A DNA stretch of 25,162 nt from a virus. The DNA lies in IMG/VR virus record IMGVR_UViG_3300009180_000203, positions 1 through 25,162 of that record; one strand, 5' to 3'. Below, in pieces: positions 1 through 5,986 of the stretch (its first letter is position 1; the number at the start of each line of letters is the position of its first letter). The translations under genes were made by a program, and so were the position numbers. The notes under the pieces were generated by a model. It did no database searches. It saw nothing but the letters and a program-made list of their open reading frames with translations, and was not told the DNA's origin.

Positions 1-1
1 C

Positions 2-235
2 CACATAGAAGGCGAAACACAAGCCGCCCACAGTAATTGGGCTGAACACGGCAAGGGCAGGGGCATCAAAGCAAGTGATGAATTTACCGCCGCTTTGTGT
101 CAAAAATGCCACATGGAACTAGACTCAGGAGCCAGGCTGAGTAAAGACCAGCGCCGCTTACTGTGGCAAATGGCATACCAAAAGACCGTCAGCAACTTAA
201 AGTCAAACGGTCAATGGCCAGATCACTTGCCGTGA
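2..235 (+). CDS. DUF1364-like phage nuclease, 3' end only
   Basis: This is an open frame entering from the left edge with no start in the window; 77 codons precede the stop at 233-235. The fragment has an AHSN motif at residues 9-12, a GKGRGIKA stretch at 17-24 and a CQKCH motif at 33-37 followed by ELDSG. This spacing of His, then CxxCH, resembles the small DUF1364/HNH-type proteins found in the recombination or late-control regions of lambdoid phages, where a nuclease role is presumed. The metal-binding reading is an inference from the His and Cys residues. The last 13 bases overlap the 3' end of the convergent minus-strand gene. The missing N-terminus prevents a firm family call. Confidence 0.6.
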   Translation, partial: HIEGETQAAHSNWAEHGKGRGIKASDEFTAALCQKCHMELDSGARLSKDQRRLLWQMAYQKTVSNLKSNGQWPDHLP

Positions 236-390
236 GCCTTGGAAGCTGGCATCTTTTCGTGCTTTTTGAGTTCTTTTTCAACAGCAACAATGCGCTTCAT
301 TTCGTTCTTATGTTCTTTTTCTGGTTCATAGTAACCAGATGGGGTTTTTTTAGACTTCATGTCAGCAGAGATTTTGAAATTGGTAGCCAT
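223..390 (-). CDS. small charged hypothetical protein
   Basis: A 55-aa protein on the minus strand, the only minus-strand gene I support. It starts at ATG 388-390, and AGGAAA lies about 6 bases upstream on that strand, which fixes the start. It is very rich in Lys and Glu; the C-terminal half is likely a charged helix, ending in SKAHGK. It has no Cys, signal peptide or membrane segment, and I do not recognise it. Its 3' end overlaps the last 13 bases of the convergent nuclease-like gene. Its start faces the divergent promoter of the gene at 470, so it could be a small regulatory or moron gene; that is only a guess from position. Confidence 0.6.
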   Translation of the reverse strand: MATNFKISADMKSKKTPSGYYEPEKEHKNEMKRIVAVEKELKKHEKMPASKAHGK

Positions 391-412
391 AAAATTTCCT
401 GTTAAAATAACA

Positions 413-441
413 TTGACATTGTGCCATCAACGGCATAAAGT
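413..441 (+). promoter_or_regulatory. sigma70-like promoter, divergent intergenic region
   Basis: A perfect -35 TTGACA (413-418), a 17-base spacer and TAAAGT (436-441; 4 of 6 to TATAAT) point at the gene at 470. The spacer contains a small dyad, TGCC (422-425) and GGCA (432-435) six bases apart, which could be an operator half-site pair but is short. The predicted transcript starts near 448 and meets AAGGAAA just before ATG 470. Confidence 0.5.
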
Positions 442-469
442 TACCAAACAACGTTTTTAAGGAAACATC

Positions 470-688
470 ATGGGTAAAATGGACACAGGCAAAGGCGCTC
501 CAAGTTCTACTGGCGCAACTCCACCTAAAGGTGCTGACAAGCCAGACAACAGCGGCAACCGCATGGGTAAAGTCGTTGGCGGCGTTGGCATGGGCAAAGA
601 AGACATGATCGACAACAACAAGCAATTCAATACTGGCAAGACCGAAGGTGTTTGCTACGTTAAAGAAAAAGCCTGTTACCCTTGCTAA
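470..688 (+). CDS. small Gly/Lys-rich hypothetical protein
   Basis: A 72-aa protein starting at ATG 470 with AAGGAAA about 7 bases upstream. The first half is low-complexity (Gly, Lys, Ser, Pro, Thr) and likely disordered. The second half has repeated MGK motifs and a short C-terminus with two cysteines, CYVKEKACYPC. There is no membrane segment or signal peptide. I recognise no family. It is the first plus-strand gene after the divergent promoter and is followed by a structured RNA leader and the coupled gene chain, so it may be co-transcribed with them. Confidence 0.65.
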   Translation: MGKMDTGKGAPSSTGATPPKGADKPDNSGNRMGKVVGGVGMGKEDMIDNNKQFNTGKTEGVCYVKEKACYPC

Positions 689-694
689 AATAGC

Positions 695-756
695 GAAACC
701 CTAACAGTCGGGAAGGACTGAAAGGGTTTCTGGCCAAATCAAATAAGGAGATTTGA
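695..756 (+). promoter_or_regulatory. structured RNA leader with SD in hairpin loop
   Basis: Two stacked helices: outer GAAACCCT (695-702) with AGGGTTTC (723-730), inner CAGTC (705-709) with GACTG (716-720), separated by a symmetric AA/AA internal loop and closed by loop GGGAAG. No U-tract follows, so it is not a standard terminator. Just downstream, TCAAAT (739-744) pairs with ATTTGA (751-756), placing the ribosome site AAGGAG (745-750) in the loop. An alternative register pairs CAAATC (735-740) with GATTTG (750-755). This suggests translational control of the downstream chain; the control itself is inferred. Confidence 0.45.
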
Positions 757-758
757 AG

Positions 759-1010
759 ATGGTTGAGCGCAATTGTAGAGGTTGCGACCACTTTGTAGAT
801 AGTGGTCACAGCGTAGGTACTTGTAGACGTTTTCCGCAGTACCAAAATAGATCGCCCAACGACCGTTGCGGTGAATTTTTTGCCATTGTGCATCCAGAGG
901 TAATGCGGTTGCCTGTTTTAGATATGGCGCAAGTGGAAAAAGCATTTGATGATGCGCATATTGAATACGCAAAGACAAAACGCAAGTACACCAAGAGGGC
1001 GGCGACATGA
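759..1010 (+). CDS. four-cysteine (zinc-ribbon-like) phage protein
   Basis: An 83-aa protein. I chose ATG 759 because AAGGAG (745-750) sits 8 bases upstream; an in-frame TTG at 753 would be too close to that site. Cys residues at 6, 9, 22 and 37 (CRGC, GTCRRFP, RCGEF) form the pattern of small phage proteins with a presumed zinc-binding knuckle. The C-terminus is a basic tail (KTKRKYTKR), compatible with nucleic-acid contact. Function is unknown. The stop overlaps the start of the GroES-like gene by four bases (ATGA), so the two are probably translationally coupled. Zinc binding is inferred from cysteine spacing alone. Confidence 0.65.
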   Translation: MVERNCRGCDHFVDSGHSVGTCRRFPQYQNRSPNDRCGEFFAIVHPEVMRLPVLDMAQVEKAFDDAHIEYAKTKRKYTKRAAT

Positions 1011-1291
1011 TTAAACCTCTAAGAGACAAAATCATTGTCAAACCTGAACAACGGTTTAAGTCTGAATTGTTGGACTTGAGCAAGGTAGAAGGCGCTTTCA
1101 CCACGGGCCATGTGGTTGCGTTGGGTGATGAAGCATTGCTAAACGGCCTAAAGATGGGTGATAAAGTACATTTTGGAACTGTGGCTGACACGGCAAAAGA
1201 TGAATATTTGAAGTTTGAGCCGCTAAAGCTAGGTGAAGACCAATGCTTAAAGATGAGTTGGCAAGATATTTGTTTTGTTGAGGAAGCATGA
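1007..1291 (+). CDS. GroES-like co-chaperonin
   Basis: A 94-aa protein, against 97 in E. coli GroES. The N-terminal PLRDKIIVKPE matches the GroES first strand (PLHDRVIVKR type). The segment at about 34-40 (GHVVALG) matches G-x-VVAVG, GLKMGDKVHFGT at about 47-58 matches VKVGDRVLF, and the end LKMSWQDICFVEE matches LIMSESDILAIVE. The region corresponding to the mobile loop, about residues 16-32, is present but diverged. The family caps GroEL-type chaperonins during protein folding; T4 gp31 is the classic phage co-chaperonin that helps fold a coat protein. Here it lies in a coupled chain leading to the terminase and head genes, consistent with a similar role. No GroEL gene is in the window, so the host chaperonin would be the partner. 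Confidence 0.75.
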   Translation: MIKPLRDKIIVKPEQRFKSELLDLSKVEGAFTTGHVVALGDEALLNGLKMGDKVHFGTVADTAKDEYLKFEPLKLGEDQCLKMSWQDICFVEEA

Positions 1292-1404
1292 ACAAGATCA
1301 AGTGGCTGTTTTGGAAGATCGGCAAACTTCTAGAGCGCAAAGACCCAAAGAAACGCCCAAGATTGTATAAACAAGCAACTGTAGTAACTGGAGAAGATAA
1401 ATGA
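1288..1404 (+). CDS. 38-aa basic microprotein
   Basis: A 38-aa open frame that starts by ATGA overlap with the GroES-like gene and ends by ATGA overlap with the next gene. Residues 1-15 (MNKIKWLFWKIGKLL) form a plausible amphipathic helix rich in Trp, Phe and Leu; the rest is basic (RKDPKKRPRLYK). This could bind a membrane surface or a nucleic acid. I do not recognise it. Support for a real gene comes from its exact stop-start fit between two other genes; it has no strong independent ribosome site, so it probably depends on coupling. Confidence 0.55.
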   Translation: MNKIKWLFWKIGKLLERKDPKKRPRLYKQATVVTGEDK

Positions 1405-1568
1405 AAGAAACAATTAACCTGCGTATTCAAGACTTGATGACAAAAGGCCGCGAACTGGAGCAACAACTGCAACAGATCAATGGTGCGCTGCAACAATGCC
1501 AATGGACTTTAGCCGAACTGGAGAAACAAGATGCCCCTGAAGAAATCAGCCAGCCCGAAAGCGTTTAA
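1401..1568 (+). CDS. 55-aa coiled-coil microprotein
   Basis: A 55-aa protein beginning at the ATGA overlap. Residues 2-45 form a probable continuous coiled coil rich in Leu, Gln and Glu (RELEQQLQQINGALQQCQW), of a type often seen in small phage proteins that oligomerise. The tail is acidic and Pro-containing. It has one Cys and no membrane segment. The last 38 bases are shared, in another frame, with the following gene starting at 1531, an unusually long overlap for this chain. Function unknown. Confidence 0.6.
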   Translation: MKETINLRIQDLMTKGRELEQQLQQINGALQQCQWTLAELEKQDAPEEISQPESV

Positions 1569-1677
1569 AGAAAATATCAAAGCGGAAGTGAAAGCAGGGA
1601 AACCTGTTAAGCAAGCCGTGGCAATTAGTTACGCAGTTAAACGCGAAGCTGAAAAAAAACCAGCTAAGAAAAAATGA
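1531..1677 (+). CDS. 48-aa lysine-rich phage microprotein
   Basis: A 48-aa protein whose ATG (1531) lies inside the previous gene. An SD-like GGAGAAA lies just upstream, supporting this start. It has 14 Lys in 48 residues. Its layout, MPLKK then a helix, AGKPVKQAVAISYAV and a KKPAKKK tail, matches a recurrent small phage family (MPL-K...AGKP-KQAVAIA type) of unknown function. The poly-Lys tail suggests binding to nucleic acid or acidic proteins, which is an inference. The stop overlaps the next ATG (ATGA at 1674). Confidence 0.65.
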   Translation: MPLKKSASPKAFKENIKAEVKAGKPVKQAVAISYAVKREAEKKPAKKK

Positions 1678-1946
1678 AAAAGCACGATAAACCTATTGAG
1701 CATAAAACCACGGGTAAGGGCAAGACCTACAACCCAACGGAAAAAGGCGCAGGAATGACCGCCAAAGGTCGTGCTGAATACAATGCAAAGAACAACGCCA
1801 ACCTCAAGCCACCAGCGCCAAACCCAAAGACCAAGGCAGATGAAGGCCGCAAGGCTAGTTTCTGTGCAAGGATGGAAGGCGTAGTAAAGAACGCCAAAGG
1901 CCCAGCGGAACGCGCAAAGGCATCATTAAAGAACTGGAACTGTTAA
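1674..1946 (+). CDS. basic phage protein, DUF6321-like
   Basis: A 90-aa basic protein starting at the ATGA overlap. It carries the blocks EKGAGMTAKGRAEYNA (about 23-38), ANLKPPAPNPKTK (about 42-54), and a C-terminal part with RKASFCARMEGV and ASLKNWNC. These blocks recur in small conserved phage proteins that I associate, from memory, with DUF6321; the family number is tentative. It has two Cys, one near the middle and one terminal. No enzyme motif is visible. The stop TAA shares a base with the next start (TAATG at 1944-1948). Confidence 0.65.
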   Translation: MKKHDKPIEHKTTGKGKTYNPTEKGAGMTAKGRAEYNAKNNANLKPPAPNPKTKADEGRKASFCARMEGVVKNAKGPAERAKASLKNWNC

Positions 1947-2104
1947 TGAAAACTGGACTTTATGCCAATATCCACAAAAAACAGGAACGTATCGAACGCC
2001 AAAAGGCAGAAGGTAAACCTGTTGAAAAGATGAGAACGCCTGGCACTAAGGGTGCGCCCACAGCCAAAGCGTTCAAAGAAGCCGCAAAGACTGCCAAAAA
2101 ATGA
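1946..2104 (+). CDS. 52-aa basic phage microprotein
   Basis: A 52-aa protein starting with MKTGLYANIHKKQERIERQ, then a flexible middle with KMRTPGTKGAPTAKAF and a Lys/Ala-rich end (KEAAKTAKK). The LYANIH...GSKGAPTAKAF layout is one I know from many phage genomes as an uncharacterised small protein near the terminase genes. It lacks Cys and membrane segments. It couples by TAATG to the gene before and by ATGA to the terminase small subunit after, so its output probably tracks theirs. Confidence 0.65.
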   Translation: MKTGLYANIHKKQERIERQKAEGKPVEKMRTPGTKGAPTAKAFKEAAKTAKK

Positions 2105-2505
2105 CCGATGAAAAGCGCCCTGTTGGTAGACCAAGCCTATATGACCCATCATTCTGTGATGAGGTTGTGGCATTGGGGCGCATTGGTAAATCTGTAGAAC
2201 AAATTGCCTCAAAACTTAACGTTTCCTTACGTGTCTTATACGATTGGAGAGATAAGCACGAGGAATTTCTGCACGCCTTGGAATTAGCAAAACAACATGA
2301 GCTTTCATGGTGGGAAGAACAAGCGCAGGCTTACATGGTTGAGAACAAAGAAAGTGACCGATTGAACGCTTCGCTATGGTCGCGGTCAATGGCTGCAAGG
2401 TTTCCAAAGAAATACCGTGAAAGCACAAAGACTGAGATTACAGGGGCAGATGGAGCGCCGTTGCTGTCTGGCATCCAAGTGACCTTTGTAAAGCCTAATG
2501 AGTGA
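2101..2505 (+). CDS. terS: terminase small subunit
   Basis: A 134-aa protein directly upstream of the large terminase with an 8-base overlap, the standard position for the DNA-recognition subunit of the packaging motor. Residues 8-12 (VGRPS) lead into a helix-turn-helix region at about 20-52 (SVEQIASKLNVSLRVLYDW), typical of small terminases that bind the packaging site. Next come a helix with HELSWWEEQA, then ARFPKKYRE and a short C-terminal strand segment that may contact the large subunit. Family assignment rests on the HTH, the size and the neighbour. Confidence 0.85.
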   Translation: MTDEKRPVGRPSLYDPSFCDEVVALGRIGKSVEQIASKLNVSLRVLYDWRDKHEEFLHALELAKQHELSWWEEQAQAYMVENKESDRLNASLWSRSMAARFPKKYRESTKTEITGADGAPLLSGIQVTFVKPNE

Positions 2506-3781
2506 CGTACAAGGCGCAATAGCAAAAGCCGAATTTCCAATCAAGTTGCAATGCTTGTTTGAGAAAAGTAGGTATAAAGTGCTATTTGGCGGACGCGGCG
2601 GTGCGAAATCTTGGGGGGTGTCCCGCGCTTTATTGATTAAAGCTGCCAAAGACCCGTTACGCATACTGTGCGCCCGTGAGTTCCAGACCTCAATTCGTGA
2701 TTCGGTCCACAAGCTGCTGTGTGACCAGATAGAGGCGCTTGGCTTGCTTGGGTTCTATGAGATAACCCAAAACACGATCAGGGGCAAGAACGGCTCAGAA
2801 TTTAACTTTGTTGGCCTGAAGAACAACGTAGCCAACGTCAAGTCTTATGAAGGCGTTGACATTTGTTGGGTAGAGGAAGCGCAGACAACCAGCAGATTTA
2901 GCTGGAACGTGCTAATTCCTACCATTCGCAAAGAAGGCTCAGAAATCTGGATTACGTTCAACCCAGAGCTAGAAACAGACGAAACTTATCAAAGATTTGT
3001 CATTCACAAGCCTGACAACGCAATTGTTGTTAAGGTGAACTGGTCGGATAACCCGTGGTTTCCTGAAACGCTGCGTGAGGAAAAAGACGCGCTCAAGAAT
3101 CGTGACCCGCAAGCCTACAACGTGGTGTGGGAAGGTTTATGCCGCCAAACAGTTGATGGCGCTGTGTTTGCCAAAGAAATGCAACTGGCTGAGTTGGATG
3201 GCCGCATCACAAAGGTCAACTACGACCCTACAAAGCCCGTACACGCTATTTTTGACTTGGGCTGGTCTGACGCTACCGCTATCTGGTTCTTGCAGTTTAT
3301 TGGCATGGAAACTCGCCTGATTCGCTACACCGAGGGCAATCAGCAGACTATGAGCGACTATTTAGCCAAGATGCAGACCTACGGGTATATCTACGACACG
3401 CTCTGGTTGCCGCATGACGCTGAAAATAAGACGCTGGCAGCAAATGGCCGTAGTATTGAAGAAATCGTTAGAAATGCTGGCTACAAAACCCGCATCATTC
3501 CAAGAACGCCAATATTGGACAGCATCAACGCAGCCAGGACAATCTTTAGGAATTGCTGGTTTGACCGCGACAACTGCCATGACGGGTTGCAATGTCTTAG
3601 GCACTACCGCTACGATGTAGACCCAGAGACTAAGCAGTTCAGCAAAACGCCTGTTCACGACAACTATAGCCACGGCGCTGACGCTTTTCGCTACATTGGA
3701 TTGATGATTAACGAACCAAAACAGCGCAGACAAACAAAGCCAGCGCAATATTATGGTGGCGCTAATAGCTGGATGGGCTAA
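2498..3781 (+). CDS. terL: terminase large subunit (ATPase and nuclease)
   Basis: A 427-aa packaging motor protein of the PBSX/Terminase_3 type. Walker A is GGRGGAKS at 31-38, Walker B is DICWVEEA at 121-128 with the catalytic Glu pair, and the coupling motif is WITFNP at 151-156. The C-terminal RNase H-like nuclease shows metal-binding acids at FDLGWSD (D253), PHDAEN (D307) and SHGADAFRY (D395). All key residues are intact. It hydrolyses ATP to push DNA through the portal and cuts the concatemer. It starts at ATG 2498 within the end of terS and is followed 27 bases later by the portal gene. Confidence 0.95.
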   Translation: MSDVQGAIAKAEFPIKLQCLFEKSRYKVLFGGRGGAKSWGVSRALLIKAAKDPLRILCAREFQTSIRDSVHKLLCDQIEALGLLGFYEITQNTIRGKNGSEFNFVGLKNNVANVKSYEGVDICWVEEAQTTSRFSWNVLIPTIRKEGSEIWITFNPELETDETYQRFVIHKPDNAIVVKVNWSDNPWFPETLREEKDALKNRDPQAYNVVWEGLCRQTVDGAVFAKEMQLAELDGRITKVNYDPTKPVHAIFDLGWSDATAIWFLQFIGMETRLIRYTEGNQQTMSDYLAKMQTYGYIYDTLWLPHDAENKTLAANGRSIEEIVRNAGYKTRIIPRTPILDSINAARTIFRNCWFDRDNCHDGLQCLRHYRYDVDPETKQFSKTPVHDNYSHGADAFRYIGLMINEPKQRRQTKPAQYYGGANSWMG

Positions 3782-3808
3782 AATTAGGCAACTTGTCAAA
3801 GGACATAT

Positions 3809-5920
3809 ATGGCAGATGATTACGACCCAAGGATTCAAGAAGCAATTGAATTCCTGAAACTGGCAAACGATGCCGACACAATGAACCGTCAAGAGGCTCT
3901 TGAAGACCTTAAATTTGGCGGCGGCGATCAATGGCCTGTGGAGTTGCAAAACTCACGCAATTTAGAATCACGCCCCGTTATTGTGGTTAACAAGGTGGAT
4001 AACTATTGCCGCCAAGTCTGCAACCAGCAGCGCCAGCAACGACCACGCATCAAAGTCCATGCTATTAACACGCAGCAGGATATGGTTGACGCGCAAGTGA
4101 TTCAGGGCATCATTCGCCACATTGAAGTCAATTCAAACGCCGATAACGCTTATGACAACGCTTTTGAATACGCTGTGCGTATGGGTTGGGGCTATGTGCG
4201 TGTGCGTACAGACTACGTTTCAGAAGATTCTTTCGATCAAGAAATCTTTATTGACCCCGTAGACAACCCGTTTACTGTTTACTTTGACCCTAACTCTGTA
4301 GCCCCTGATGGCTCTGACGCTGACCGTTGTTTAATTACAACAATGATGCCTAAGAAGGAGTTTGCCAAGCTATACCCTGACGCAGATGATGGCAATGGCA
4401 CATCATTTACACAGCGCGGTACTGGTGACAGTCAGTCAGAATGGATTACCAAAGAGGACATTCGACTTGCTGAGTATTACTACACGGTGCGCGAGAAAGC
4501 CACTTTGTACTTGTTGAGCGATGGCTCCAGCACTTTTGCTGAAGACAAAGATTACTTTGCCCGCCTAGCCTTTGCTGGCATTACTGTCATTGACCAGCGC
4601 AAGTCATACAAGAAAACCATTAAATACTGCAAGCTAACTGCCAACGAAATCATTGAAGAAGGCACGTGGGCTGGTAAATACATCCCAATCGTGCCTGTAT
4701 ATGGCCGTCATTTGGTTGTGGGCGATAAGCGTAAGAAATTTGGCATGATTCGCAACGCCAAAGACCCGCAGCGTATGTATAATTTCTGGCAGACTTCTAT
4801 CACCGAAGGCGTTGCGCTGGCTCCAAAGGCCAAGTGGTTGATTGCCGAGGGTCAAGATGAAGGCCATGAAAACGATTGGGCAAACGCCAACATCAAGTCT
4901 TTCCCGTTGTTGCGCTACAAGCAAACAGACATTGAAGGCCGCCCTGCGCCAGTTCCCCAACGCCTGCAACCAGAGCCGCCGCAAGCTGGCATCATGGCCG
5001 CGGCTATGGGTGTGGACAACGACATTAAAGCAATCATGGGGGTCTTTGACCCTGCACAGCTAGGCCAAGGCAATATCTCTGGCAAGGCTTTGAACGGCCA
5101 GCAACAGCAAGTTGACCTGACTAATTATGATTATTACGACAACTTAACACGTTCTATCTCGCACATTGGCAGAATTTGCTTGGATTTGATACCTAAAATC
5201 TACGACACGCAGCGCGTGATGAGAATTATTGGTGACGATGGCAAGCCTGAACTGCTGACAATGAACCAGCGCGAAGCTACAGGCCGAGTCCTAAACGACT
5301 TGACCATTGGCCAATACGATGTGGTGATGGACACAGGCCCAGGCTACGACAGTAAGCGCCAAGAGGCCGTGGCAAGCATTGGCCCTATCTTGGCAAGCGA
5401 CCCTGCATTGATGGACAAAATTGGCGACCTGTACTTCAGAAACCAAGACTTCCCTGGCGCAGACGTTATTGCAGACCGCTTGGCTACGCTTAACCCGCTG
5501 GCTCAGATTGACGACAAGTCTGACATTCCACCGCAAGTGCAAATGCAAATGGCGCAGGCCAAGAAGCAGATGGAAGATATGCAACAGCAGATGCAAGCAA
5601 TGCAACTAGACCTGAAATATCGCCAATCTGTTGCCCAACTCAAAGAAGACGGCGACACCAAGCGCAAGCTCATGGAAGTCACCAGCCGCGCTCATAACAC
5701 CGAAACAATGGCTGAAGTTAAGGTCAACGATCAGAACACACGTTCAATCACAAGCCAGAACAAGACTGAGATCGATGCGATTGTTCAGCTTATGTTGCAC
5801 AACATGGACACAAACCGCCTGCTTGGTGAGATTGAAAGACGCAATGCTGACCAGTTAAAAGCGGCACAATTTGCCGTGGCAGACATTGATAATCAGCAAA
5901 ATCCCTTGATGGGGCAATAA
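3809..5920 (+). CDS. portal protein, P22 gp1-like
   Basis: A 703-aa protein, near the 725 aa of P22 gp1. The N-terminal region has GDQWP (about 39-43) and RPVIVVNKVDNYCRQVCNQQRQQRP (about 55-79), features of P22-type portals. The middle has YYYTVREKATL and WAGKYIPIVPVYGRH as in this family, and PAQLGQGNISGKALNGQQQQ marks the core. Residues about 572-605 form a Gln/Met-rich coiled coil (the barrel-like extension in P22-type portals is also helical). The portal is the dodecameric ring at one capsid vertex through which DNA enters and leaves. AAAGGA lies about 6 bases before ATG 3809. The stop codon lies inside the predicted promoter of the scaffold gene. Confidence 0.93.
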   Translation: MADDYDPRIQEAIEFLKLANDADTMNRQEALEDLKFGGGDQWPVELQNSRNLESRPVIVVNKVDNYCRQVCNQQRQQRPRIKVHAINTQQDMVDAQVIQGIIRHIEVNSNADNAYDNAFEYAVRMGWGYVRVRTDYVSEDSFDQEIFIDPVDNPFTVYFDPNSVAPDGSDADRCLITTMMPKKEFAKLYPDADDGNGTSFTQRGTGDSQSEWITKEDIRLAEYYYTVREKATLYLLSDGSSTFAEDKDYFARLAFAGITVIDQRKSYKKTIKYCKLTANEIIEEGTWAGKYIPIVPVYGRHLVVGDKRKKFGMIRNAKDPQRMYNFWQTSITEGVALAPKAKWLIAEGQDEGHENDWANANIKSFPLLRYKQTDIEGRPAPVPQRLQPEPPQAGIMAAAMGVDNDIKAIMGVFDPAQLGQGNISGKALNGQQQQVDLTNYDYYDNLTRSISHIGRICLDLIPKIYDTQRVMRIIGDDGKPELLTMNQREATGRVLNDLTIGQYDVVMDTGPGYDSKRQEAVASIGPILASDPALMDKIGDLYFRNQDFPGADVIADRLATLNPLAQIDDKSDIPPQVQMQMAQAKKQMEDMQQQMQAMQLDLKYRQSVAQLKEDGDTKRKLMEVTSRAHNTETMAEVKVNDQNTRSITSQNKTEIDAIVQLMLHNMDTNRLLGEIERRNADQLKAAQFAVADIDNQQNPLMGQ

Positions 5921-5941
5921 ATCTGTGGTATAAACTCCACA
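5906..5941 (+). promoter_or_regulatory. promoter for scaffold/coat genes with dyad over -10
   Basis: TTGATG (5906-5911; 4 of 6 to consensus), a 17-base spacer and TATAAA (5929-5934; 5 of 6). The -10 lies in the centre of a dyad, TGTGG (5924-5928) and CCACA (5937-5941), which looks like an operator where a repressor would block the start. The -35 covers the last codons of the portal gene. The predicted start site is near 5941. Confidence 0.5.
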
Positions 5942-5945
5942 AACC

Positions 5946-5969
5946 TTACCAGTTAGGTTAACTGGGTAA
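5946..5969 (+). promoter_or_regulatory. 5' leader hairpin of scaffold/coat mRNA
   Basis: TTACCAGTTA (5946-5955) pairs with TAACTGGGTAA (5959-5969) around a three-base loop with one bulged G, a stable stem of 10 pairs. It would sit about 5 bases from the 5' end of a transcript begun at the promoter at 5906-5934, a place where stems commonly protect mRNA from decay. No U-tract follows, so a terminator is unlikely. Confidence 0.45.
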
Positions 5970-5986
5970 ATTCGTAGGGACACGTA

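Noticed and set aside
163-405. Plus-strand 80-codon frame with many Phe residues
   Set aside because: Antisense to the small minus-strand gene with a good SD; its Phe-rich composition is the mirror of Lys/Glu codons.
739-1191. 150-codon minus-strand open frame under the four-cysteine and GroES-like genes
   Set aside because: Antisense to two well supported genes with proper SD or coupling; no family features.
1666-1680. Run of A bases at the end of the 48-aa gene as a -1 frameshift site joining it to the next gene
   Set aside because: The sequence is not a good slippery heptamer in the reading frame, and the ATGA stop-start overlap explains the junction.
3362-3949. 195-codon open frame on the minus strand across the terminase and portal genes
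   Set aside because: It lies antisense to the intact terminase C-terminus with its catalytic residues and the portal start, has no SD and gives no recognisable protein.
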